From an uncultured Collinsella sp. (GTDB lineage Bacteria; Actinomycetota; Coriobacteriia; Coriobacteriales; Coriobacteriaceae): a DNA stretch of 64,000 nt. A model generated the notes under the pieces. It was not told the origin of the DNA. It was given only the letters and a program-made list of their open reading frames with translations, and ran no database searches. Positions 15,556 to 24,352 of the stretch are shown one piece after another; position 1 is the stretch's first letter, and every line of letters begins with the position of its first letter. The stretch spans positions 62,001 through 126,000 of the forward strand of contig CAKUGF010000001.1 in the NCBI GenBank assembly GCA_934654585.1, written 5' to 3'. The position numbers and the translations under genes were made by a program.

Positions 15556-17631
15556 ATGAACTTCTCGATTCTTACCGAGATCCCCGGCAGGACCCGCCTC
15601 CAGTTGGCGGGTCCTGTGCCAGAGAGCGATCTCGATGCGCTTCTAAAGCTCAGCGGTGAAATCGACGGCGTGCGCAAGGTGCGCGTCTACGGACGCATCG
15701 GCCAGATGGCGCTCGAATACGACGAGCCGAGCCGCGACGCCGTGCTGACCGCTGTCGGCGCGCTCGATGCCCAGGCCATCGCCGACGCCAAGTCGGGCTA
15801 CGTGATGCAGCTCGAGCCACGCAAACATAAGCTTGTCATGGATCTGGCGACGCTCGTCGGCACCCATTACGCGCGCCGTTGGTTTTTGCCCACGCCGCTG
15901 CGTGCCGTCTTTGTCGTGGCCGGCTACATGGCCTTTTTGCGCGCCGCTCTCCGCGAGCTCGCGCAGCCGCGCCTGACCGTTCCCGTGCTCGACGCGTCGG
16001 CCATCGGCATCTCGTTCGTCAAGCGCGACGTCGACACCGCGGGCCAGACGATGTTCCTGCTCAACGTGGGTGAGCTGCTCGAGGACTACACGCGCGCCAT
16101 GAGCGAAAACGAGCTCATTAACTCGCTGCTCGACGTGCCCGACAAGGCGCAAAAGGTTGTCGGCGACACCGAGGTGAGCGTTGCCGCCACCGAGCTAGAG
16201 CCCGGTGACCTAGTCGCCGTGCGCACCGGTATGTCCATCTGCATCGATGGCGTGGTCGAGCAGGGGAGCGCCATGGTCAACCAGGCGACCCTGACCGGCG
16301 AGCCGCTTGCCGTCGAGCGCAGCGCGGGCGACGACGTGTTTGCCGGTACCGTCGTCGAGGATGGCAGCATCCTGGTGCGCGTGCGCGCCAACACGGCCCA
16401 GACCAAGCTGCGCTCGATCGTCTCGCTCGTTCAGACGGCCGACTCGCTTAAATCCGAGGGCCAGTCGCACATGGAGGACCTCGCCAACAAGATCGTTCCG
16501 TGGAACTTCCTGCTTGCGGGCCTGGTCGCGCTCACCACGCGCAGTCTCATTAAGACCTCCGCGGCGCTGATGGTCGACTACTCGTGCGCGCTCAAGCTCA
16601 CGGGTTCGGTCGCCGTCATGACCGCCATGAGCGACGCCGCCAAGATGGGCGTCATGGTCAAGGGCGCCAAGTACTTTGAGTCGTTTGCCAAGGCCGATAC
16701 CATTGTCTTTGACAAGACCGGCACGCTGACCGAGGCCCAGCCGCGCCTGGCCTGCGTGCTGACGACCGACGGCTGGAGCGAGGACGAGATCCTGCGCCTT
16801 TCTGCCTGTCTGGAGGAGCATTTCCCGCATCCGGTGGCACGCGCCGTCGTCAACGCCGCGGGCGAGCGCGGGCTCGAGCATCGCGAGCGCCATGCCGCCG
16901 TTGAATACATCGTGGCGCACGGCATCGCCTCTTCGATTGAGGATCGTCGTGCCATCATCGGCTCGGCGCACTTTGTATTTGAGGACGAGCATGCCCAGCT
17001 TGAGGCGGAAACTCAGGAGCAAATCGAGTCCCAGATGCAGGGTCTGTCGCCGCTGTACCTGGCAGTCGACGGCAAGGTCGTCGGCGTGCTCGGTATCGAG
17101 GATCCGCTCAAGTCCGGCGTGCGCGAGGCCATCGCCGACCTGCATGCGCTGGGCGTCAAGCATGTCGTCATGCTCACGGGCGATTCCGAGCGCACCGCCG
17201 CACGCATTGCGCACGAGGCGGGAGTCGACGAGTTTAAGGCCGAGCTGCTGCCCGAGGACAAGTACGCCTACGTGGAGCAAATCAAGCGCGAGGGCCGTCA
17301 CGTCGCCATGGTGGGCGACGGCGTCAACGACTCACCGGCGCTGGGTCTGGCCGACGTGGGCCTGGCCATGGGCGGCGGAAGCGACATCGCCAAGGAGGTC
17401 GCCGACATCATCCTGACCGACACGGATCTTGCCGCGATTGTTCGCCTGCGCCGCATGAGCCAGGGGCTCATCGACCGTCTGACGAGCTCGTATTCCAAGG
17501 TGATGCTTACCAATTCGGCGCTGCTGGCGCTCGGCATTACCGGCGCGATTACGCCGCAGACGTCGTCGCTCCTGCACAACGGCTCGACGATTGCGTACAG
17601 CCTGGGCAACGCGAAAGCATATCTGCGCTAG
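15556..17631 (+). CDS. P1B-like heavy-metal-translocating P-type ATPase
   Basis: Membrane ion pump, 691 residues. The actuator motif TGEP, phosphorylation site DKTGTLT (Asp386), HP locus (FPHPVA) and hinge GDGVND are all present. A short N-terminal HMA-like ferredoxin fold lacks the CxxC metal site. The usual CPx motif of the translocation helix is replaced by SCA (Ser343-Cys344-Ala345, in DYSCALKLTG), so the transported metal cannot be read from the usual rule. No clear ribosome site precedes ATG 15556; translation may be coupled to the DUF6110 gene 18 bases upstream. A terminator follows directly. Confidence 0.88.
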   Translation: MNFSILTEIPGRTRLQLAGPVPESDLDALLKLSGEIDGVRKVRVYGRIGQMALEYDEPSRDAVLTAVGALDAQAIADAKSGYVMQLEPRKHKLVMDLATLVGTHYARRWFLPTPLRAVFVVAGYMAFLRAALRELAQPRLTVPVLDASAIGISFVKRDVDTAGQTMFLLNVGELLEDYTRAMSENELINSLLDVPDKAQKVVGDTEVSVAATELEPGDLVAVRTGMSICIDGVVEQGSAMVNQATLTGEPLAVERSAGDDVFAGTVVEDGSILVRVRANTAQTKLRSIVSLVQTADSLKSEGQSHMEDLANKIVPWNFLLAGLVALTTRSLIKTSAALMVDYSCALKLTGSVAVMTAMSDAAKMGVMVKGAKYFESFAKADTIVFDKTGTLTEAQPRLACVLTTDGWSEDEILRLSACLEEHFPHPVARAVVNAAGERGLEHRERHAAVEYIVAHGIASSIEDRRAIIGSAHFVFEDEHAQLEAETQEQIESQMQGLSPLYLAVDGKVVGVLGIEDPLKSGVREAIADLHALGVKHVVMLTGDSERTAARIAHEAGVDEFKAELLPEDKYAYVEQIKREGRHVAMVGDGVNDSPALGLADVGLAMGGGSDIAKEVADIILTDTDLAAIVRLRRMSQGLIDRLTSSYSKVMLTNSALLALGITGAITPQTSSLLHNGSTIAYSLGNAKAYLR

Positions 17632-17651
17632 CATTTTTGCTTGAGTTTATG

Positions 17652-17697
17652 GCCCGCGCCCGGGCGGCATTGCCGTCGTCCGGGTGCGGGCTTTTTT
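17652..17697 (+). terminator. Intrinsic terminator after the P-type ATPase
   Basis: GCCCGCGCCCGG (17652-17663) pairs with CCGGGTGCGGGC (17680-17691) around a 16-base loop and is followed by six T residues. The -35 box of the next promoter starts only 5 bases later. Confidence 0.9.
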
Positions 17698-17701
17698 GCG
17701 T

Positions 17702-17749
17702 TTGACCGTGTGCTATCAGCCCTATATAGTGATGCTAGCAATGATAGCA
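17702..17749 (+). promoter_or_regulatory. Promoter and operator of the RelB-like/PIN pair
   Basis: TTGACC (17702-17707) and TATAGT (17725-17730) are 17 bases apart. TGCTATC (17711-17717) and its complement GATAGCA (17743-17749) flank the -10 box, and a further palindrome TGCTAGCA lies at 17733-17740. Three related half-sites over the promoter suggest autorepression by the ribbon-helix-helix antitoxin. Confidence 0.65.
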
Positions 17750-17770
17750 GGCGAGAGGAGCGTGATCGAT

Positions 17771-18124
17771 ATGAGTGTTGCTGGCAGCATGGCGCAGGTA
17801 AATGTTCGCGTGGATCGCTCGGTTAAAGAACGCGCCGAGGAGGCGCTGCGGCTTTCGGGCGGAACGCTGCCCGAACTCATCAAAAAGGTCGTGGCCAAGG
17901 TTGCGCAGGGCGGCGGTTCGTGCGAGGAAATCCTCGAGGCCGTTAACGACCGACAGCGGGGTGCCGTGTTAGATTCGCCGTTTGCTGCTTCCTGGGCGGC
18001 GGCGGATCAGCTTTACGCGGACTTGGGTATCGATGCGTCGCCTGCATCCGATGCCCGCGATTGGGACGCAATCTATTCCGAAACCATGGACGAGCACTAT
18101 CGCCAAAAGGGGATGATCCTGTGA
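17771..18124 (+). CDS. RelB/DinJ-like ribbon-helix-helix antitoxin
   Basis: A 117-residue protein. The segment AQVNVRVDRSVKERAEEALR is the beta strand and first helix of the ribbon-helix-helix fold of RelB/DinJ antitoxins. The C-terminal half (DSPFAASWAAADQLYADLG) would wrap the toxin. ATG 17771 follows AGAGGAG; an in-frame GTG at 17762 is an alternative. Its last codons overlap the PIN gene by four bases (GTGA), which is typical of a TA operon. Pairing a RelB/DinJ-type antitoxin with a PIN toxin is unusual, because RelB normally partners RelE/YafQ. Confidence 0.75.
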   Translation: MSVAGSMAQVNVRVDRSVKERAEEALRLSGGTLPELIKKVVAKVAQGGGSCEEILEAVNDRQRGAVLDSPFAASWAAADQLYADLGIDASPASDARDWDAIYSETMDEHYRQKGMIL

Positions 18125-18636
18125 GCGGGGCTCCCCTCAAAATAATGGTGGACGCCAACGTATGGGTTGATTCGTTTTGCGCTGACCATGCCGAGTCGCT
18201 TGCCGCGCGTGCGTTTATTGGACAGGCGACGGAGACGGGGGCATTGCTGTTCTTTCCGGTGCATATCGCCAAGGACGTGCTGTACGTTGTCCAACACGAG
18301 CTGAAGCGTAGCGTTCTTGCCAGTGGGGGAGCGCTCGACGAGGCATCTGCCCGTGCAATTTGCGATGCGGCGTTGGCGTTTGTTCGGAACATGACCGAAA
18401 ACGCTACAGCCGTGGGTGCAGATGCGTCGGACCTTTGGCTGGCCGACAAATACTTAGCGCTCCATCGCGATTACGAGGACAACTTGGTGCTCGCCGCGTG
18501 CAAGCGCGCGCAGGTCGATTACTTGGTGACCAACGATCGCAAGCTGCTCGAACATGCCGATCTTGCAGCAAAGACCCCGCGCCAAATGATGCCGATTCTG
18601 GCTTTGGCCGAACGCGGCGGGCGGGTATCCCGATAG
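18121..18636 (+). CDS. PIN-domain (VapC-like) ribonuclease toxin
   Basis: A 171-residue protein starting at GTG 18121, overlapping the antitoxin stop. The PIN acidic residues are visible: IMVDANVWVDSF at the N-terminus, an acidic pair in the region YLALHRDYEDNLVLAAC, and LVTNDRKLL near the C-terminus. PIN toxins cleave RNA, often tRNA or rRNA, using Mg2+. The target here is unknown. A strong hairpin ends the transcript at 18687. Confidence 0.82.
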   Translation: MSGAPLKIMVDANVWVDSFCADHAESLAARAFIGQATETGALLFFPVHIAKDVLYVVQHELKRSVLASGGALDEASARAICDAALAFVRNMTENATAVGADASDLWLADKYLALHRDYEDNLVLAACKRAQVDYLVTNDRKLLEHADLAAKTPRQMMPILALAERGGRVSR

Positions 18637-18649
18637 CGTCTGGCTGTCT

Positions 18650-18687
18650 GCGTGGCCTTCGGAACGTTGGCGCTCCGAAGGCCACGC
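18650..18687. terminator. Bidirectional terminator hairpin between convergent genes
   Basis: Perfect 14-bp arms 18650-18663 and 18674-18687 with a 10-base loop sit between the stops of the PIN gene and the minus-strand gene ending at 18697. Only a short T-rich stretch (CATCCTTT) follows on the plus strand. Confidence 0.65.
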
Positions 18688-18696
18688 ATCCTTTAA

Positions 18697-19131
18697 TTAC
18701 AAGAGCTCAGCCTTGATGACGGGGGCTTCGGCGAGCTTCTCGGCGGCCTTTTCGTCGGAATCGTTTAGTGCTGCCAGGCTGCGGTAGACCCACTCGTTGA
18801 CCTGGGTGTTCTTGACGCCTGCGGTCTGCATAAGGGCGCCTACCTCGCGGATTGCTGCGAGCAGATCGGCTTTGGGACCCGCGAGCTCAACAAAGACATC
18901 GTGATGTGCGGTGACGCCGCGGTTCTCGCTCACGTGGTCGATAAAGCCCTTGACGGTCTCAAGCTGCTGGGCGAGAGCTGCGTCATCGTCAGCGTTCAGC
19001 GCGACGAGTGCGTTCGACACCGTGAGGGCGGGATGTCCGCAGGGAACAAAGCCCTCAATGACATCCATGGCTTCGGTAATGGTAGCGCCCAGGCCAACAA
19101 GGGCATTGACGAGCTGCTGTTTGGTATTCAT
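18697..19131 (-). CDS. Hypothetical protein, about 144 residues
   Basis: The chosen start is ATG 19131 (MNTKQQLVNALVGLGATI), 6 bases after AAAGGA; the frame stays open to 19452 but without a ribosome site. The product is a mainly helical, acidic, soluble protein with no Cys pairs, signal peptide or membrane segment; GFVPCGHPAL carries one Cys. I do not recognise a family. It has normal GC-rich codon use, so it is likely a real gene. It is transcribed away from the tmRNA gene. Confidence 0.6.
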   Translation of the reverse strand: MNTKQQLVNALVGLGATITEAMDVIEGFVPCGHPALTVSNALVALNADDDAALAQQLETVKGFIDHVSENRGVTAHHDVFVELAGPKADLLAAIREVGALMQTAGVKNTQVNEWVYRSLAALNDSDEKAAEKLAEAPVIKAELL

Positions 19132-19368
19132 ATCGGTCCTTTCGACGAGTCGATTTTGCTTGGCGAAAATATACGTGACGCGATCGGTAGCAAAAGTGCG
19201 AAGTGCAGCGCACATTATGGTCTTCACAGCTCGTGCATAGAACAGCTGTCCGCTTTCAGAACGTGGTAAGATAACACTCCACAAGCGGGGCTCGCCTCGC
19301 ATGTTCCTTGAAAAGTCGACGGGTGTTGGGTGCTCGTGCCCAATGCCATCCAGACTTTCCCGACATTC

Positions 19369-19732
19369 GGGGGCGACTGGTTTCGACACGATAGCTCTGA
19401 GAGAGGAAGCAAGCCGAGGTCTCCTCGCCTCGTTAAACAGGGGTACCGTCAAATTGAATTGACAACAACTCTTCTTTTGAGCCTATGGCTCTCGCTGCTT
19501 AGTTTATAGCGGCGCGTCAACCCGGTGATTTCCCCGACACCGGCGCGACGTCATTTTAGGGGAATGCTCCTGCGCACGTAATCGGTATGGTGCAGGCTAA
19601 GACCGAACCGGTTAGGACGCCGCGAGCGTGTCGCTGCGCGCAAAGCGTCCGAGACGAAACCAGCGACTGAGCTTGGAGATGCCAATCAGGGGGCTTTCGT
19701 GGACCGGAGTTCGATTCTCCGCGCCTCCACCA
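19369..19732 (+). ncRNA. ssrA: Transfer-messenger RNA (tmRNA)
   Basis: Rescues stalled ribosomes and adds a degradation tag. The 5' end GGGGGCGACTGGTTTCGACA pairs with the 3' acceptor CGCCTCC followed by ACCA; the T-arm GGAGTTCGATTCTCC is encoded before it. The tag frame is read from about 19461 to TAG 19500-19502 and gives DNNSSFEPMALAA, ending in the usual ALAA; the exact resume codon is inferred. The one-piece gene is 364 bases, normal for tmRNA. A terminator follows after 10 bases. Confidence 0.95.
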
Positions 19733-19742
19733 ATAGTTATAG

Positions 19743-19774
19743 GCAGGTAGATATTCGTATCTACCTGCTTTTTT
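19743..19774 (+). terminator. Intrinsic terminator of tmRNA
   Basis: GCAGGTAGATA (19743-19753) pairs perfectly with TATCTACCTGC (19758-19768) around a TTCG tetraloop, followed by six T residues. Confidence 0.95.
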
Positions 19775-19789
19775 ATTACGTATTGATAC

Positions 19790-19921
19790 CGCGGAGAATC
19801 GAACTCTATGCAGGGCGCGAGCGTTAAGCAAACGCGAAGCGTTTGTAGCGAGCGGGCGAGGGCGGCGGCAGCCGACCGAAGCCGGTGCGGGTTCGCGAAG
19901 CGAACACGCGGATTCTCCGCG
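19790..19921. repeat. Inverted and direct copies of the tmRNA 3' end
   Basis: Positions 19790-19806 are an exact 17-base inverted copy of the tmRNA T-arm region (19707-19723). An 11-base direct copy, GATTCTCCGCG, lies at 19911-19921. Between them are small hairpins such as GCAAACGC-GAA-GCGTTTG. The tmRNA 3' end is a common integrase target, so this may be a leftover attachment region; it could also be a palindromic repeat that captured the sequence. The stretch from 19922 to 20096 shows no gene, only the repeat fragment AGCCCCGTCCCAAATT. Confidence 0.5.
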
Positions 19922-20096
19922 CAAAGCCCCGTCCCAAATTGACTACTCCCGTTGACGCCCTCGCGGAAACCCTGTCCCAGAATCGTCCTTCAAACTGGGA
20001 TGGACTTTCCGCCCCGTTCCCCAACTCCAAAAACCGTGCGTCCTCCATTCCAAAATTGGGTAGAAGAAGGCCAAAACGCAATGGCAGGAGGTCAAC

Positions 20097-20975
20097 ATGA
20101 CTGCAGAAGATAAGGCGAAAAATGCCGGCAAGGTCGCGCTCGTTCTGGAGGGCGGCAGCTTCCGCGGGCAATTTACCGCAGGCGTGCTCGACGTCCTCAT
20201 GGAGGCTGGCGTCGAGATCCCGGCGGTGTACGGCGTATCGGCCGGCGCTCTTAACGGTGTGAACTACAAGTCGCACCAGATCGGTCGCGTTAACCGCATC
20301 AACCTGGCCTTCTGCAATGACAACCGCTATATGGGCGCCGCGTCGTTTGCATCCACGGGCTCTATCGTCGGCTATGATTTCATTTTCAACGACGTGCAGG
20401 ACCGCCTGGACCCCTTCGATAACGAGACCTTCGACGCGAGTCCCATCGAAATGTATGCCGTCGCGACGGACATGCTGTTTGGCACCGCTGCCTACCTGCC
20501 CGTCAAAAACGCCATGCTCGATATCGATTACGTGCGCGCCTCGACCTCGTTGCCGCTGGTGACGCCGCCGGTCGAGATCGATGGTCACAAGTACGTCGAT
20601 GGCGGCGTGGCGGATTCGGTGCCCGTGGAGCACGTGCTGGAGGAGGCCGGATACGATCGCGCGATTGTCGTGCTTACGCAAGACCGTTCGTACGAAAAGG
20701 GACCCTACGAGTTTATGACGGCCGCGCGTGCGCGCTACGGCGATTACCCCTATCTGCTCGAGGCTATCGAAACGCGCCACGATCGTTACAACGTCCAGCG
20801 CATGCATCTGTGGAAGTATGAGCGCGAGGGCCGCGCCCTGATCGCGGCGCCGCAAAAACCGGTTGAGGTCGGCCACGTGGAACATGACACGGCCAAGCTG
20901 CTCGACCTGTATATCCAGGGCCGCCGGGAGGCAAAGCGTTTGCTCGCGGAAATTCAGGAGTTCGTCGAGCGCTAG
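20097..20975 (+). CDS. Patatin-like phospholipase
   Basis: A 292-residue soluble esterase of the patatin family (YjjU-like). The oxyanion loop reads GGSFRG, the nucleophile elbow GVSAG gives Ser48, and the catalytic Asp168 lies in DGG. Ser48 and Asp168 form the dyad. There is no signal peptide, so it should act in the cytoplasm or at the inner membrane face. ATG 20097 follows a strong AGGAGG. Its natural lipid substrate is unknown. Confidence 0.88.
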   Translation: MTAEDKAKNAGKVALVLEGGSFRGQFTAGVLDVLMEAGVEIPAVYGVSAGALNGVNYKSHQIGRVNRINLAFCNDNRYMGAASFASTGSIVGYDFIFNDVQDRLDPFDNETFDASPIEMYAVATDMLFGTAAYLPVKNAMLDIDYVRASTSLPLVTPPVEIDGHKYVDGGVADSVPVEHVLEEAGYDRAIVVLTQDRSYEKGPYEFMTAARARYGDYPYLLEAIETRHDRYNVQRMHLWKYEREGRALIAAPQKPVEVGHVEHDTAKLLDLYIQGRREAKRLLAEIQEFVER

Positions 20976-21114
20976 GGCGGCCGACCCGCAAAAGGCGACA
21001 AAAGACAGGGGCCTAGAGGACCATTCGCCCGCCGAATAGCCTCTGGGCCCATCCCGTGAAAACACCGGGCATGGACGACATGTGCAGAAACTCTGGTCGG
21101 AGCCAAAATACCTG

Positions 21115-21142
21115 TTGACTCGGGCGGCGAGCGGGGTAATAT
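21115..21142 (+). promoter_or_regulatory. Promoter of rplM-rpsI
   Basis: TTGACT (21115-21120) and TAATAT (21137-21142) are 16 bases apart. The resulting leader of about 60 bases contains GCAGAGCCCCGTGAATCTCTG, which could fold as an L13-binding leader. Confidence 0.7.
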
Positions 21143-21208
21143 GGACGGGTTACTTGCAGAGCCCCGTGAATCTCTGTAACAACACGTACTGTACATGGAG
21201 GAGTCTAA

Positions 21209-21652
21209 GTGATTTCGAAATCGACTCACTACGCCAAGCAGGGCGAGGTCCAGCGCAACTGGGTTCTCGTCGACGCCGATGGTGCTGTCCTGGGCCGTCT
21301 TGCCACCCAGATCGCAATGATCCTGCGCGGTAAGAACAAGCCCCAGTTCACGCCCAACAGCGACTGCGGCGACTTCGTTGTCGTCATCAACGCCGATAAG
21401 GTCCAGCTTACCGGTAACAAGGCCGACACGAAGACCTATTATCGCCACAGCGGCTACAACGGCGGCCTCAAGGCTGAGAGCTTCCGCCAGGCTATGGAGA
21501 AGCACCCGGAGAAGGTCATCGAGCGCGCCGTTCGCGGCATGCTGCCCAAGACCACCCTCGGCCGTGCCCAGATGACCAAGCTTAAGGTCTACGCTGGTGC
21601 CGAGCATCCGCACGCTGCCCAGAACCCCACGAAGATTGAGCTGGAGGCTTAA
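21209..21652 (+). CDS. rplM: 50S ribosomal protein L13
   Basis: Large-subunit protein of 147 residues, the normal length. It starts at GTG 21209 after GGAGG. The family core [17 protein letters not shown] and the C-terminal [16 protein letters not shown] are clear. The gene precedes rpsI by 2 bases, the conserved bacterial order. The upstream leader is a likely site of autogenous control. Confidence 0.97.
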   Translation: MISKSTHYAKQGEVQRNWVLVDADGAVLGRLATQIAMILRGKNKPQFTPNSDCGDFVVVINADKVQLTGNKADTKTYYRHSGYNGGLKAESFRQAMEKHPEKVIERAVRGMLPKTTLGRAQMTKLKVYAGAEHPHAAQNPTKIELEA

Positions 21653-21654
21653 AG

Positions 21655-22050
<396 letters not shown>

Positions 22051-22080
22051 GGTTTTATCTCCTTTCGAGATACAATGTAC

Positions 22081-22125
22081 AAGCGGGGCCTGCCGATTGC
22101 TCGGCGGGTCCCGCTTTTCTTTTTC
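22081..22125 (+). terminator. Intrinsic terminator of rplM-rpsI
   Basis: A 15-bp stem (22081-22095 with 22102-22116, two wobble pairs) with a 6-base loop is followed by TTTTCTTTTT. Confidence 0.9.
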
Positions 22126-22173
22126 GACTAGGGTGGGCGGCTGCGTTTTGCCCACTTGGGAAGGAGCGATCCT

Positions 22174-23511
22174 ATGCCCCAGAACATCTTCGGCACCGAC
22201 GGCGTCCGTGGCGTCGCCAACGCCGATCTCTCGTGCGAACTCGCGTTTCGCCTGGGCCGCGCGGCGACCAAGTTCCTTGGTCCGGACATCTGCATCGGTC
22301 GCGACACGCGCCTTTCGGGCACCATGCTCGAGAGCGCTCTGACCGCTGGCATTATGGCCGAGGGCGGCCGTCCGCACTGCTGTGGCGTTATCCCCACGCC
22401 GGCCGTGGCACTGCTCACCGTTCAAAACGAGCTCGATGGCGGCATCGTCATTTCCGCTTCGCACAATCCGCCGGAGTTCAACGGCATCAAGTTCTTTAGC
22501 CGCAAGGGCATGAAGCTTCCCGACGCAGTCGAGGAAGAGATCAGCGCCTGGGTCATGTCCGAGGAGGCCATGGCTGCCGACACACTGCCGACCGGCGCCG
22601 GTGTGGGCCACATCATCAAGATGAAGGACGCTCGCAAGGCATACGTCGACCATGCCATCAGCACGCTCGACGGCCTCAAGCTCGACGGCCTGGTCGTTGC
22701 CGTCGACTGCGGTCACGGCGCTTCCTGCCAGACCACGCCCGCCGCGCTTCAGCGCCTGGGCGCCACGGTCCACGCTATCAACACCGACTACTGCGGCACC
22801 GACATCAACGTCGAGTGCGGCTCCACGCACCTCGAGCCCCTGCGCGAGCTCGTGCTGCGCACCCATGCCGATATCGGCCTGGCCCACGATGGCGACGCCG
22901 ACCGCGTGCTGTTTGTGGACAGCGAGGGCAACGAGATCGACGGCGACTACATCCTGGCCATCTGTGGCTCAGACCTTGCCGCTCGCGGCAAGCTCGCCAA
23001 CTCCGAGATCGTCTCGACCGTCATGTGCAACCTGGGCTTCTCTATCGCCATGAAGGAGCAGGGCTTTGAGATGGTCCAGACTGCCGTGGGCGATCGCTAC
23101 GTTCTTGAGCGCATGCTCGCGGACGGCGCCGTCATCGGCGGCGAGCAGTCCGGCCATATCATCTTCCTGGAGCACAACACCACCGGCGACGGCCTGGTGA
23201 CGGCTCTGCAGCTGCTGGCCGTGCTCAAGCGCACCGGCCGCACGCTTACCGATCTTGCCGGCATCATGAAGAAGTACCCGCAGGTACTGGTCAACGTGCA
23301 TTCCGACAACAAGGCCGGTCTGGACGATTGCCAGCCCATCTGGGACGCCGTCGCCGCCGCCGAGAAGGAGCTCAACGGTCGCGGCCGCATCCTGGTGCGC
23401 CCGAGCGGCACCGAGCCGCTGGTTCGCGTCATGGCCGAGGCCGAGACGCACGAGCTCACCCAGCGCGTTGTCGACGACATCGTCGAGGTTGTCAAGCGCG
23501 AACTTCCCTAA
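22174..23511 (+). CDS. glmM: Phosphoglucosamine mutase
   Basis: Converts glucosamine-6-phosphate to glucosamine-1-phosphate for UDP-GlcNAc and cell-wall synthesis; 445 residues. It opens with FGTDGVRG; the phosphorylated serine is Ser96 in SASHNP; the metal loop is DGDADR, and the sugar and phosphate loops GEQSGH and RPSGTEP are present. ATG 22174 follows AAGGAG; the frame is open to 22156. The next two genes (PTS IIA and nagB) also concern hexose and amino-sugar supply. Confidence 0.96.
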   Translation: MPQNIFGTDGVRGVANADLSCELAFRLGRAATKFLGPDICIGRDTRLSGTMLESALTAGIMAEGGRPHCCGVIPTPAVALLTVQNELDGGIVISASHNPPEFNGIKFFSRKGMKLPDAVEEEISAWVMSEEAMAADTLPTGAGVGHIIKMKDARKAYVDHAISTLDGLKLDGLVVAVDCGHGASCQTTPAALQRLGATVHAINTDYCGTDINVECGSTHLEPLRELVLRTHADIGLAHDGDADRVLFVDSEGNEIDGDYILAICGSDLAARGKLANSEIVSTVMCNLGFSIAMKEQGFEMVQTAVGDRYVLERMLADGAVIGGEQSGHIIFLEHNTTGDGLVTALQLLAVLKRTGRTLTDLAGIMKKYPQVLVNVHSDNKAGLDDCQPIWDAVAAAEKELNGRGRILVRPSGTEPLVRVMAEAETHELTQRVVDDIVEVVKRELP

Positions 23512-23582
23512 TGGTCAAAAACGGGTGCCAAGTGGTAAACTGTTAAGGCTATTTTGATTGATTGGTATGTCCGAGGGGGAGC

Positions 23583-24080
23583 ATGTTCACTAAAGTCCTG
23601 AGGTCTTTTGGTATGCGTGGTCGAGTCCTTACGCTGGATGCTCCCATCTCGGGCGACGTTATTCCGCTGTCCGAGGTCAATGACCAGACGTTTGCCACTG
23701 GCCTTTTGGGTCAGGGCGTGGCGATTCAGCCCACGGGCACACGTGTGATCGCGCCGGCGGACGCTAAGGTCGAGGCTATTTTTCCCACGGGACATGCCGT
23801 TGCGCTCAACACGGTCGATGGCCTGGACGTGCTTATTCATGTTGGCCTGGACACCGTTCAGCTCGAGGGCAAGCATTTTACCGTGCACGCACAGGTGGGC
23901 GACATCGTCCATAAGGGCGACGTGCTCATCGAGTTCGATCGCGAGGCAATTGCTGCCGAGGGCTACGATGTGACGGTTCCTATCTTGGTGTGCAACTCTG
24001 TTGAGTTCTCGAGCATCAAGGGCTCTATTGGCGAGCATGTCGAGGAGATGGACCAGCTCATCGTTGCTCGCGAGCGCTAG
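23583..24080 (+). CDS. PTS system glucose-type IIA domain protein
   Basis: A 165-residue stand-alone EIIA(Glc)-like protein. The phosphorylated histidine is His86 (VLIHVGLDTVQL) and the supporting histidine is His71 (GHAVAL). It accepts phosphate from HPr and passes it to IIB of a glucose or GlcNAc permease that is not in this window; it may also regulate other transporters. ATG 23583 follows GAGGGGGAG. The gene stands alone, separated from glmM by 71 bases and from nagB by 272 bases. Confidence 0.9.
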   Translation: MFTKVLRSFGMRGRVLTLDAPISGDVIPLSEVNDQTFATGLLGQGVAIQPTGTRVIAPADAKVEAIFPTGHAVALNTVDGLDVLIHVGLDTVQLEGKHFTVHAQVGDIVHKGDVLIEFDREAIAAEGYDVTVPILVCNSVEFSSIKGSIGEHVEEMDQLIVARER

Positions 24081-24352
24081 TAAGCGCGCTTGGCCTTTAG
24101 CCTACAATTCAAACACGTTTACGGAGGGCGCCCTTGAAAGAGGACGCCCTCCGTGGCAAGATGGGAACTGTCCGAGGCCAAACGGCCTTGGGTCGCCGTG
24201 GACGGGCAGGGGCCTCGACGCGGTTGGACACGAGACATATACATTACGCGACCTCGCCCTGGTGGCCGCACACGTTGGTTGCGGCCGACGCGGGCCGCGG
24301 GCAAGTGCTTGTAAGGGGAGCCTTGCCTCTCTTGTATGAGAAAGGACGCGTA
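24081..24352. other. Structured non-coding stretch before nagB
   Basis: No gene is seen in these 272 bases. A 9-bp-stem hairpin lies at 24122-24153 (CGGAGGGCG paired with CGCCCTCCG). Short outer arms TTGGCCT (24088-24094) and AGGCCAA (24175-24181) enclose it. A further hairpin GGCCGCA/TGCGGCC lies at about 24262-24284. Read on the minus strand, the first hairpin and its flanks vaguely resemble the core of element A. The region may be a nagB leader or a degraded repeat; it matches no amino-sugar riboswitch that I know. Confidence 0.4.

Noticed and set aside
19556..19924. 122-residue minus-strand frame containing RRGESNSGPRK
   Set aside because: This is the well-known spurious translation of the antisense of tmRNA and tRNA 3' ends.
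24081..24352. Possible glmS ribozyme or amino-sugar riboswitch before nagB
   Set aside because: None of the conserved core segments of the glmS ribozyme are present; only simple hairpins are seen.
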